Made by a program: the position numbers and the translations under genes. From NCBI GenBank assembly GCA_009781925.1, contig WQUU01000138.1:1-5019 (forward strand): 5,019 bases of DNA, read 5' to 3'. Under the pieces are notes generated by a model. It was not told the DNA's origin. It saw only the letters and a list, made by a program, of their open reading frames with translations, and searched no databases. Positions 1-4,926 of the stretch are shown here, in pieces (the first letter of the stretch is position 1; each line of letters begins with the position of its first letter). The stretch is from Bacillota bacterium. Lineage in GTDB: Bacteria; Bacillota; Clostridia; Oscillospirales; Oscillospiraceae.

Positions 1-1
1 A

Positions 2-1129
2 ATGGACACTGACCAGATCCGCACCTGGGCCGAGATCAACCTGAGCCATCTCGCACATAACTACAGCGCGATTCAATCCGCCCTGCCCGAGGGCTGTTCC
101 GTCATGGGCGTGGTGAAGGCCAACGCCTACGGACACGGGGCGCTGCCGGTGGCAAAGCGGCTCGCCGAATTGGGCTGCCTGATGCTGGCGGTGGCCTGTC
201 TGCAGGAGGCGCGGGAGCTGCGCCGGGGCGGAATCAGTACGCCCATTTTGGTGCTTGGCCCTACGGCGCCGGAGCAGGCCCTCGAGGCGGCTGAACTGGA
301 CGCGGCCCTCAGCCTCAGCGATTTGGCCGCGGCGCGTGCCCTCTCGGAGCTCCTGCATGACCGCGGGGAATGCCTGAAAATCCATGTGGAACTGGATACC
401 GGCATGGGGCGCACGGGGTTTAACGCCGTCTCGGGGGATCCTGCGGCGGAAATTGCGGAACTGCTGACGCTGCCGGGTCTTCTTGCGGAGGGAGTCTTCA
501 CCCACTTCGCCGTGTCCGATGTGCGGGGTGATCCCTTTACGGCCGCGCAGTTTGAACGCTTTATCCGCAAGACGGATGGGATCGAGGCGCGCAGCGGGAG
601 ACATTTTAAGCTTAGGCATTGCGCAAACAGCGGAGCTGTGGTAAACTATAGAAAAGAGATGGGACTGAGCATGGTTCGGCCCGGCATCGCCCTGTACGGG
701 GCGGCTGTGGATCCCTTGGACGGAGGTCTTGATCTGAGGCCGGTTATGACGCTGAAATCCAGGGTGGCCGCCGTCATGCGGCATGCCGCCGGAGAGAGCG
801 TCAGTTACGGCAGGACGGTAATTTTGAACCGTGATTCCAGCGTTGCCGTGCTCCCCGTCGGCTATGCGGACGGACTGCACCGGGTGCTGTCGAACAAAAT
901 GCGCGTCTGTTTTGACGGAAATTGGGCCCCGCAGATCGGCAGAATCTGTATGGATATGTGCATGGCGGACGTGACGGAGCTGCCCGGGGTCAAGACCGGC
1001 GATGTGGCTGTGCTCTTCGGCGAGGGCGGTATAGGCGCGGAGGAAGCGGCCGCGCTGGCGGGTACGATTCCCTATGAAATATTCTGCGCCGTATCCCCCC
1101 GGGTGCCGCGCGTTTACATCGGGGAATAG
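2..1129 (+). CDS. alr: Alanine racemase, PLP-dependent
   Basis: Interconverts L- and D-alanine in the cytoplasm, supplying D-alanine for peptidoglycan. The 375-residue product has the usual family length. An N-terminal PLP-binding TIM barrel spans about residues 1-240 and a C-terminal beta domain the rest. Visible signatures are VVKANAYGHG, with the Schiff-base lysine at K39 (same number as in the Geobacillus enzyme), ELDTGMGRTGF with R137, MVRPGIALYG, and SYGRT with the second catalytic base at Y269. The C-terminal RICMDMCMADVT block and the SPRVPRVY ending are also typical. The ATG at base 2 fits the usual start a few residues before RTWAEINL, but the upstream Shine-Dalgarno lies outside the window, so a slightly earlier start cannot be excluded. 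An alr-mazF order is common in Firmicutes, normally with an antitoxin gene between them, which is missing here. Confidence 0.96.
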   Translation: MDTDQIRTWAEINLSHLAHNYSAIQSALPEGCSVMGVVKANAYGHGALPVAKRLAELGCLMLAVACLQEARELRRGGISTPILVLGPTAPEQALEAAELDAALSLSDLAAARALSELLHDRGECLKIHVELDTGMGRTGFNAVSGDPAAEIAELLTLPGLLAEGVFTHFAVSDVRGDPFTAAQFERFIRKTDGIEARSGRHFKLRHCANSGAVVNYRKEMGLSMVRPGIALYGAAVDPLDGGLDLRPVMTLKSRVAAVMRHAAGESVSYGRTVILNRDSSVAVLPVGYADGLHRVLSNKMRVCFDGNWAPQIGRICMDMCMADVTELPGVKTGDVAVLFGEGGIGAEEAAALAGTIPYEIFCAVSPRVPRVYIGE

Positions 1130-1143
1130 GTTTTCCGGTTTAT

Positions 1144-1170
1144 TGTCATTCTGAGTGAAGCGAAGAATCT
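1144..1170 (+). repeat. Interspersed repeat, copy 1 (TCATTCTGAG-type)
   Basis: A 27-base unit beginning TGTCATTCTGAG and ending GCGAAGAATCT lies 14 bases after the alr stop. Its reverse complement recurs at 3788-3814, matching at 25 of 27 positions. I recall this TCATTCTGAG...GAAGAATCT motif as a dispersed intergenic repeat in many bacterial genomes. That is memory, not a search. It carries a short imperfect palindrome (ATTCT...AGAAT) and encodes no protein here. Confidence 0.8.
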
Positions 1171-1286
1171 GTGTCTCAATCACTATTTTAAGCGCCTTCC
1201 CTCCGTGCAAGATGGCAGAATGCCATAATGAAAACCATATGTATAAAAATCCCTCTTCTGAGAGAGAATAATACCAGCCCATTACA

Positions 1287-1292
1287 TATAAT
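1287..1292 (+). promoter_or_regulatory. Candidate -10 box upstream of mazF
   Basis: A perfect TATAAT lies 35 bases upstream of the mazF start, leaving room for a leader and the GGAGAG Shine-Dalgarno at 1315-1320. No good -35 hexamer is found at 16-18 bases spacing (GAGAAT at 17) and there is no TGn extension, so the promoter is unproven. It sits inside a small palindrome, ACAT-ATA-ATGT (1284-1294), which could be an operator. mazF may instead be read through from alr, since no clear terminator follows alr. Confidence 0.4.
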
Positions 1293-1327
1293 GTGTACGG
1301 GCGATTCTTTCATCGGAGAGTGGAACA

Positions 1328-1684
1328 ATGAGTACGGTCAAACGTGGAGACATCTTCTACGCCGACCTCAGCCCGGTGGTGGGCAGTGAGCAAGGCGGTC
1401 TGCGTCCGGTGCTGATTGTGCAGAACGATACGGGGAATCGGCACAGCCCAACGGTCATCGCCGCCGCCATCACATCACAGATCGGAAAAGCGCGGCTGCC
1501 GACCCATATCGAGCTCAGCGCCAGAAACTATGGCTTAAATCGTGACAGCGTCATTTTGCTGGAACAGATCCGCACCCTTGACAAGTCCAGGCTCAAAGAG
1601 CACATGGGAAAGCTGGACGAAACCCTGATGGACAAGGTGGACAACGCCATTGCCGTCAGTTTTGGTTTGGGCGCGGTGGACTGA
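1328..1684 (+). CDS. ndoA: MazF/EndoA-type mRNA interferase (type II toxin)
   Basis: A 118-residue cytoplasmic endoribonuclease of the MazF/PemK/Kid family that cleaves single-stranded mRNA. It closely resembles Bacillus subtilis EndoA (116 residues) throughout: VKRGDIFYADLSPVVGSEQGG at the start, RPVLIVQND, AAITSQIGKARLPTH, then RDSVILLEQIRTLDK. The residues matching EndoA's catalytic R25 and T48 are R26 and T49, so it should be active. EndoA cuts at UACAU; the same specificity here is inferred. The ATG is supported by GGAGAG seven bases upstream. In Bacillus the antitoxin ndoAI (EndoAI/MazE) sits directly between alr and ndoA. Here the 198-base gap is too short for the roughly 90-residue antitoxin and holds no credible ORF, so any antitoxin must be encoded elsewhere. 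Confidence 0.95.
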   Translation: MSTVKRGDIFYADLSPVVGSEQGGLRPVLIVQNDTGNRHSPTVIAAAITSQIGKARLPTHIELSARNYGLNRDSVILLEQIRTLDKSRLKEHMGKLDETLMDKVDNAIAVSFGLGAVD

Positions 1685-1695
1685 AGTAACAAAAA

Positions 1696-1790
1696 GATGA
1701 GGCTGTTGCAAAACGGGACGTCGAGGACGCCGTCCCCTACAGGATGTAGGGGTTGGCCTCCGGACAACCCGCCTTTGCAATAGCCCCATC
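1696..1790. mobile_element. MITE-like element with terminal inverted repeats
   Basis: The left end (1696-1717, GATGAGGCTGTTGCAAAA...) and the right end (1768-1790, ...TTTGCAATAGCCCCATC) are inverted copies matching at about 19 of 22 positions with one gap. Inside are a GGGACG/CGTCCC stem (1715-1720 with 1731-1736) and a perfect 8-bp stem CCCCTACA-GGA-TGTAGGGG (1734-1752); they share three bases, so they compete or stack. A weaker TTGG...ACAA fold lies at 1753-1767. The whole 95 bases could fold as a branched structure. It encodes nothing credible and lies between mazF and the next gene. GGCTGTTGCAAA resembles ends of several insertion sequences. No clear target-site duplication is visible. 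A structured RNA or weak terminator is an alternative, although no T-run follows. Confidence 0.6.
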
Positions 1791-1817
1791 CGAAAAACCC
1801 GGGAGGTACATATTCAA

Positions 1818-2321
1818 ATGAAAAAGAAGACGATTGCGATCGCCTGCGGTATCGCCGCAGTGCTGCTGGCCGCCGGCTTTTTTGCCGGCTACGCCATTGC
1901 GCCCGCTTCCGCCGCCTCAAACTACGGCTCGCAGGATGATCCGCTCGTGAGTCTCAGCTATTTGACGCAGCAGCTCACTCCCTCTCTGATGAACCAGTTT
2001 AACGGCAGCCTGAACGACGCGGTAAACCGGCTGGAATCCGAGATGCAGAGCGGCAGCGGGGTCACGACGACCTATTGTGTCGTCACGCTCAGCGCCGGCC
2101 AAACACTGACCGGTAAGGCTGGGACGGAGATTCTCCTGCGGGAGGGGAGCGCGGCGGTTCAGGGCGGCGTGATGTTGGTGGACACCACAGGCGGGGGTGT
2201 GCTCTCCTCCGGCGCGGCGCTCACGGCGAACCATCTGGGCATGTTTACGGACGACGGCGGCCAGATCCAAGCCTCGGGGGATGTGAGGCTCCTGGTGCGC
2301 GGGAGCTATACGGTCAATTAG
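1818..2321 (+). CDS. Small exported protein of unknown function
   Basis: A 167-residue protein with a classical export signal: MKKK, then a hydrophobic stretch at about residues 5-30 with Gly/Ala-rich packing, then a PASAAS motif that could be cleaved near residue 32. If uncleaved, the segment would anchor the protein in the membrane. The mature part has a helix-prone region (about 45-80, LSYLTQQLTPSLMNQF onward) and a beta-rich C-terminal half with the phrases VVTLSAGQTLTG, GTEILLREGSA, LVDTTGGG, NHLGMF and LLVRGSYTVN. I recall similar small proteins with DPLVSLSYL and a VRG.YT ending as recurrent hypothetical genes in Clostridia, but know no function. The start is supported by GGGAGG at 1801-1806, 11 bases upstream, slightly long. 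No promoter is evident in the element upstream, so co-transcription with mazF is possible. A strong terminator follows. Confidence 0.85.
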   Translation: MKKKTIAIACGIAAVLLAAGFFAGYAIAPASAASNYGSQDDPLVSLSYLTQQLTPSLMNQFNGSLNDAVNRLESEMQSGSGVTTTYCVVTLSAGQTLTGKAGTEILLREGSAAVQGGVMLVDTTGGGVLSSGAALTANHLGMFTDDGGQIQASGDVRLLVRGSYTVN

Positions 2322-2349
2322 CGCAGGACGCGAAAATGCGCGCGGAAAA

Positions 2350-2370
2350 GGGGCGGCCTGAGGCCGCCCC
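2350..2370. terminator. Bidirectional intrinsic terminator between convergent genes
   Basis: A perfect 9-bp GC-rich stem, GGGGCGGCC-TGA-GGCCGCCCC, lies 28 bases after the stop of the exported-protein gene and 28 bases beyond the stop of the minus-strand gene. On the plus strand it is followed by ACAATTATTT, on the minus strand by TTTTCC, so it can serve both converging transcripts. The T-tracts are modest but the stem is very stable. Confidence 0.85.
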
Positions 2371-2398
2371 ACAATTATTTCGGCTATTTCGGCGCGCT

Positions 2399-2866
2399 TC
2401 ACAGCGATTTGCGGCCGATTGCCCCGTAGACATAGGTGGTGCTGTTGGCGTTATAATTATACAGGGACTGGCTCATATTGCCGTACCAGCTGACGCCGGT
2501 CGGGGTCCAGGTGAGGTTGATATAGGCGGTGTCGGCGGAGCTTGAGGGCGTACACTGGGCTTTGGTACAGGGTCTAAACAGGATGGTTCTGTACTTGGAC
2601 TGCGGGCTGTCCAAAAGATCGATGAAGATGACGAGCGGTTCAAAATCAAACGTCAGGGACAGCTCCGCTTTTTCCATGCCGGGGCCGACGGTCTTGCCGT
2701 CCCCGACCCAGGAGCCGGTGGCGTAATACAGCCCCGGCAGCGCCATGACCGTGCCCAGCGCCGTATCCAGGCGCTGGTTGTCCGCGTTGAAATCGTCCCG
2801 CAGCACCGGATCCGTGGCCGCCCAGAAATTGAGCCCCAGATTTTGCGTCTTGTTGCTGCTTGCCAA
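2399..2866 (-). CDS. Hypothetical protein resembling phage tail/appendage proteins
   Basis: A minus-strand gene of 155 residues with a TTG start. An ATG lies 27 bases upstream in frame (2893), but AAAGGAGG (2875-2882) lies inside that longer version and sits eight bases before TTG at 2866, so TTG is preferred. The protein opens with NLGLNFWAATDPVLRDDFNADNQRLDTALG (about residues 9-38, quoted in part: NLGLNFWAATDPVLRDDF). This NLGLN.W..TD.V...DFN.DN pattern is one I associate with short tail-fibre or baseplate-like proteins in Clostridia and their phages. The C-terminal half is beta-rich and aromatic (LTWTPTGVSWYG, TTYVYGAIG), as in fibre tips. There is no signal peptide, membrane segment or phage gene nearby. 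It stands alone between a shared terminator and a divergent region. Function is unknown; the tail-like label is recalled resemblance only. Confidence 0.82.
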   Translation of the reverse strand: MASSNKTQNLGLNFWAATDPVLRDDFNADNQRLDTALGTVMALPGLYYATGSWVGDGKTVGPGMEKAELSLTFDFEPLVIFIDLLDSPQSKYRTILFRPCTKAQCTPSSSADTAYINLTWTPTGVSWYGNMSQSLYNYNANSTTYVYGAIGRKSL

Positions 2867-2874
2867 AGAGGGTT

Positions 2875-2882
2875 CCTCCTTT
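2875..2882 (-). promoter_or_regulatory. Shine-Dalgarno deciding a TTG start
   Basis: On the minus strand AAAGGAGG lies eight bases before the in-frame TTG at 2866. This is near-ideal strength and spacing, and is why the CDS is called from TTG rather than from the ATG at 2893, which would place the site within the coding region. Confidence 0.8.
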
Positions 2883-2930
2883 GTGAGTGTCATCAGGTTC
2901 TTTCGTAAACAGCGGGTTTTGACCGGGCGT

Positions 2931-2948
2931 TTGCATGTTTTCGTGCAA
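2931..2948. promoter_or_regulatory. Short inverted repeat in divergent region
   Basis: TTGCATG-TTTT-CGTGCAA forms a 7-bp stem with one G-T mismatch, between the minus-strand gene and the -35 box of the tatD promoter (17 bases upstream of it). It could be an operator for one or both genes, or chance. No clear promoter for the minus-strand gene could be found here. Confidence 0.35.
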
Positions 2949-2964
2949 CAATGTACAAAAGAAA

Positions 2965-2993
2965 TTGACGAAACGGCGAAAATCCAGTATAAT
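2965..2993 (+). promoter_or_regulatory. Sigma-A promoter of tatD
   Basis: TTGACG (2965-2970) and a perfect TATAAT (2988-2993) are separated by exactly 17 bases: 11 of 12 consensus positions. Transcription would start near base 3000, about 20 bases before the tatD GTG, leaving a short leader just long enough for the Shine-Dalgarno. This independently shows that tatD does not start earlier. Confidence 0.9.
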
Positions 2994-3009
2994 TATCTTA
3001 TCCGCATTT

Positions 3010-3015
3010 GGAGGG
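3010..3015 (+). promoter_or_regulatory. Shine-Dalgarno of tatD
   Basis: GGAGGG lies five bases before the GTG at 3021. It fixes the start at GTG; the open frame continuing upstream to 2745 crosses the promoter and the opposite-strand gene and is not coding. Confidence 0.85.
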
Positions 3016-3020
3016 ACGCC

Positions 3021-3812
3021 GTGACACCGCTGTACTTTGATACGCACGCCCACTATGACGACAAGGCGTTCGACGGGGATCGGGAGAGGCTGCTCTCCGG
3101 CCTGCCTTCGCGGGGTGTGGCCTATGTGATGAATCCGGGCGTGGACGAAGAGAGTTCCCGCGCCGCCATGGATTTTGCCCGGCGCTTTGATCACGTCTAT
3201 GCCGCCGCGGGCTGGCACCCGCACGAGGCCAGGTTTTTTACAGCTGAGAGCGAGGGGCTCCTCCGGGCCTGGGCAAAAGAGCCAAAGGTGCGGGCCATCG
3301 GCGAGATCGGCCTGGATTTCCACTATGATTTCTCCCCCCGGGAGGCGCAGCGCGCGGCCTTTGTCCGCCAACTGGAGCTGGCGGAGGAACTGGATCTGCC
3401 GGTCATCGTCCATGACAGGGAGAGCGGCGGGGCATGTATGGAGATTGTCCGGGCCTTTCCCGCTGTGCGGGGGGTGTTTCACAGCTATTCCGGCGGCATA
3501 GCGCAGGCGGAGGAGCTGGTCGCGCGAGGCTGGTATCTGAGTTTCACGGGGGCGCTGACCTTCAAAAATCCGGGGGATGCGCCGGAGGTGTTTCGGAAGA
3601 TGCCCCTAAACCGTTTGATGCTGGAGACGGACAGCCCCTATATGGCCCCGGCGCCGCGCCGGGGGCAGCGCAACGACTCGACCCTGCTGCCGCTGATTGC
3701 GCAAAAGGCGGCGGAGCTCCGGGACATGACAATTGCGGACATGGCGCGGATCACGCTGGAAAACGGGAAAGTGTTTTTTGGGATAAAAGATTCTTCGCTG
3801 CGCTCAGAATGA
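3021..3812 (+). CDS. tatD: TatD-family metal-dependent hydrolase (DNase)
   Basis: A 263-residue amidohydrolase-superfamily TIM barrel, cytoplasmic. Characterised TatD proteins are metal-dependent nucleases, with 3'-5' exonuclease activity on DNA and RNA, linked to repair and RNA quality control; which substrate applies here is unknown. All metal-ligand motifs are present: FDTHAHYD (H9, H11), GEIGLDFHY (E95), VHDR (H131), FHSYSGG (H154) and LETDSPYMAP (D204), followed by the family's RRGQRNDS loop. Length is normal. The GTG start follows GGAGGG and a strong promoter. The family usually ends just after N..KVFFGI. Here the last residues (about DSSLRSE) and the TGA stop are encoded by a dispersed repeat, so the native C-terminus has probably been replaced or extended. 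It probably heads a transcript continuing into the SGNH-like gene 65 bases downstream, since no terminator separates them. Confidence 0.95.
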   Translation: MTPLYFDTHAHYDDKAFDGDRERLLSGLPSRGVAYVMNPGVDEESSRAAMDFARRFDHVYAAAGWHPHEARFFTAESEGLLRAWAKEPKVRAIGEIGLDFHYDFSPREAQRAAFVRQLELAEELDLPVIVHDRESGGACMEIVRAFPAVRGVFHSYSGGIAQAEELVARGWYLSFTGALTFKNPGDAPEVFRKMPLNRLMLETDSPYMAPAPRRGQRNDSTLLPLIAQKAAELRDMTIADMARITLENGKVFFGIKDSSLRSE

Positions 3813-3814
3813 CA
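3788..3814 (-). repeat. Interspersed repeat, copy 2 (inverted)
   Basis: This is the reverse complement of the unit at 1144-1170, with 25 of 27 positions identical. It begins AGATTCTTCGC and ends CAGAATGACA on the plus strand. It overlaps the last 25 bases of tatD and supplies its stop codon, so insertion or conversion of the repeat probably set the end of that gene. Confidence 0.85.
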
Positions 3815-3861
3815 AAAGTGGTGCAGAATGACAGAAGCGGCGCAGAGTGACAAAAGCGATT
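3805..3861 (+). repeat. Three 19-base tandem units
   Basis: Three adjacent 19-base units start at 3805, 3824 and 3843, each of the form CAGARTGACARAAGYGRYK. The first unit is the end of the interspersed repeat, including the tatD stop; the third ends two bases before the AGGGGG Shine-Dalgarno of the next gene. They look like partial duplications of the repeat's edge. Each contains an in-phase or out-of-phase TGA, so the tract is non-coding. Confidence 0.8.
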
Positions 3862-3863
3862 TT

Positions 3864-3869
3864 AGGGGG
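3864..3869 (+). promoter_or_regulatory. Shine-Dalgarno of the SGNH-like gene
   Basis: AGGGGG followed by TG lies eight bases before the ATG at 3878. An in-frame GTG at 3869 overlaps this site and is therefore not the start. Confidence 0.75.
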
Positions 3870-3877
3870 TGAAGCCG

Positions 3878-4870
3878 ATGGGTCGGAAGAATAAAAACGC
3901 CGGATCACAGGTGATATGGATGGCGGCGATCCTGATGAGCCTTGTCATCGCGATTTTCTCGGTTGTGTACGCCTCTGTCACCAAGGTGGGAGCAAACGCG
4001 CCTGCGCCCGGTGTCAGCGCGCCGCCGAGCGATTCCGCTCTGGGCGTTTCCGCAAACCGCGATACTGTGAGCCCTCCGGCAAGCGGCGGCGCTGAGGAGT
4101 CTCTGACGGGAAGCCCGGGGAACAGTCCGACAGGCGGCCCGATTGACAGCCCCGCGGCGGATGTTATCCCGGATACCCCGCCCCCTTCGCCGACCCCGTC
4201 GGCGGATTATTCCTCCGTTGTCCTGGCGGCGACAGACGACATGGGGGACACCTATGTGGACAAGTTTATATTCTTCGGGGACAGCAGATCCAATTCGGGG
4301 CTGCTGACCGGCGTTCTCGTGGGGGATCACCAGGTCTGGATCCCCCAAAAGGGGTACTTTGGCCTCTTTAATCAGAGCATCACGCGCATCCTCGACCCGG
4401 CCACGCAGCAGCCGATGGCCATTGATGACATCTTTGCCCAGGGGAAACCCCAGTATGTGCTCATCTCCCTGGGGACGGATGGCATCGCCGCGATCAGCCG
4501 GGAGCGCTTCATCGGCGACTACACGGCGCTCGTCAGGCGGATCCAGGCCGCCAGCCCGAGGACGAGGATCATCCTGAACTCCATCTATCCCGTCACACAG
4601 ACCCACTCCGGCAGCGACGGCGTCACCATGGACAGGATCAACGCCGCAAACGATTGGATCCAAAAGGTGGCCTATGACACGGGCACGCGCTATCTGGACT
4701 CGGCGTCCGCGCTGAAGGACGACGCGGGATTTCTGAAGGACAGCTACGCCAACGGCGACGGTCTCTCTCTGACAAAAGACGCGCTGACACAGGTGCTCCA
4801 GTATCTGAAAACACACGGATACCCGATTGTACAGGGGCAAACGGAGGAGACGGCGTCGCCTTCGGCGTAA
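3878..4870 (+). CDS. Membrane-anchored SGNH/GDSL-hydrolase-like protein, altered active site
   Basis: 330 residues. A basic N-terminus (MGRKNKN) precedes one membrane segment (about residues 11-33, VIWMAAILMSLVIAIF...), implying a protein anchored in the membrane with its bulk outside. A Pro/Ser/Gly-rich disordered linker follows (about 35-110), then an SGNH-like domain (about 120-320). Block I is FFGDSRSNS with the nucleophile serine at S136. Block III, usually GxND or GxNE, reads SLGTDG (G199-T200-D201). The final block, usually DGxHL, reads GDGLSL, so the catalytic His is Ser (S297) while the aspartate D294 remains. Relatives are extracellular esterases or acetyl-transfer partners acting on cell-wall glycans; this copy may be inactive or use another base. 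The ATG is chosen over GTG 3869 by Shine-Dalgarno spacing. It is probably co-transcribed with tatD. No MBOAT acyltransferase, a frequent partner of such proteins, is in the window. Confidence 0.85.
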   Translation: MGRKNKNAGSQVIWMAAILMSLVIAIFSVVYASVTKVGANAPAPGVSAPPSDSALGVSANRDTVSPPASGGAEESLTGSPGNSPTGGPIDSPAADVIPDTPPPSPTPSADYSSVVLAATDDMGDTYVDKFIFFGDSRSNSGLLTGVLVGDHQVWIPQKGYFGLFNQSITRILDPATQQPMAIDDIFAQGKPQYVLISLGTDGIAAISRERFIGDYTALVRRIQAASPRTRIILNSIYPVTQTHSGSDGVTMDRINAANDWIQKVAYDTGTRYLDSASALKDDAGFLKDSYANGDGLSLTKDALTQVLQYLKTHGYPIVQGQTEETASPSA

Positions 4871-4889
4871 GACGGACAAGAATATGAAA

Positions 4890-4919
4890 AAAGGACTTGT
4901 ATTTTACAACAAGTCCTTT
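4890..4919. terminator. Intrinsic terminator between convergent genes
   Basis: A perfect 10-bp stem, AAAGGACTTG with CAAGTCCTTT, closes a 10-base loop that itself could form TTGTA/TACAA. On the minus strand it is followed by an unbroken T6 (4892-4887, partly in the stem) and comes shortly after the stop at 4927, so it is a strong terminator for the leftward gene. On the plus strand the tail is only TTTGCCCTCTT, so it may work weakly for the SGNH-like gene, 19 bases after whose stop it begins. Confidence 0.85.
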
Positions 4920-4926
4920 GCCCTCT

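Noticed and set aside
1212..1271. A 19-codon ORF upstream of mazF that might be a short antitoxin or leader peptide
   Set aside because: No Shine-Dalgarno, no resemblance to ribbon-helix-helix antitoxins, and far too short for an EndoAI-like protein.
1696..1790. Reading the structured element as a simple intrinsic terminator for mazF
   Set aside because: No T-run follows the outer or inner stems on the plus strand, and the long-range inverted ends are better explained by a MITE-like element, though a termination effect remains possible.
1691..1797. AAAAA on both sides of the element as a target-site duplication
   Set aside because: The right-hand A-tract is offset by CG from the element end, and A-tracts are common, so the match is not convincing.
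1528..1920. Minus-strand ORFs over mazF and the MITE-like element
   Set aside because: Antisense to mazF and to an export signal, Arg/Ser-rich, with no family resemblance; shadows.
2745..3020. Upstream in-frame extension of the tatD reading frame (92 extra codons)
   Set aside because: It crosses the opposite-strand gene, the sigma-A promoter and the Shine-Dalgarno. The GTG at 3021 has GGAGGG at good spacing and gives the normal TatD N-terminus.
2646..3482. Minus-strand ORF of 278 codons overlapping tatD and the tail-like gene
   Set aside because: It runs through two well-supported genes and a promoter in other frames and has low-complexity shadow composition.
3905..4879. Long minus-strand ORF opposite the SGNH-like gene
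   Set aside because: Arginine-rich shadow of a GC-rich gene; the plus-strand product has a membrane segment, linker and SGNH blocks, plus a good ribosome site.
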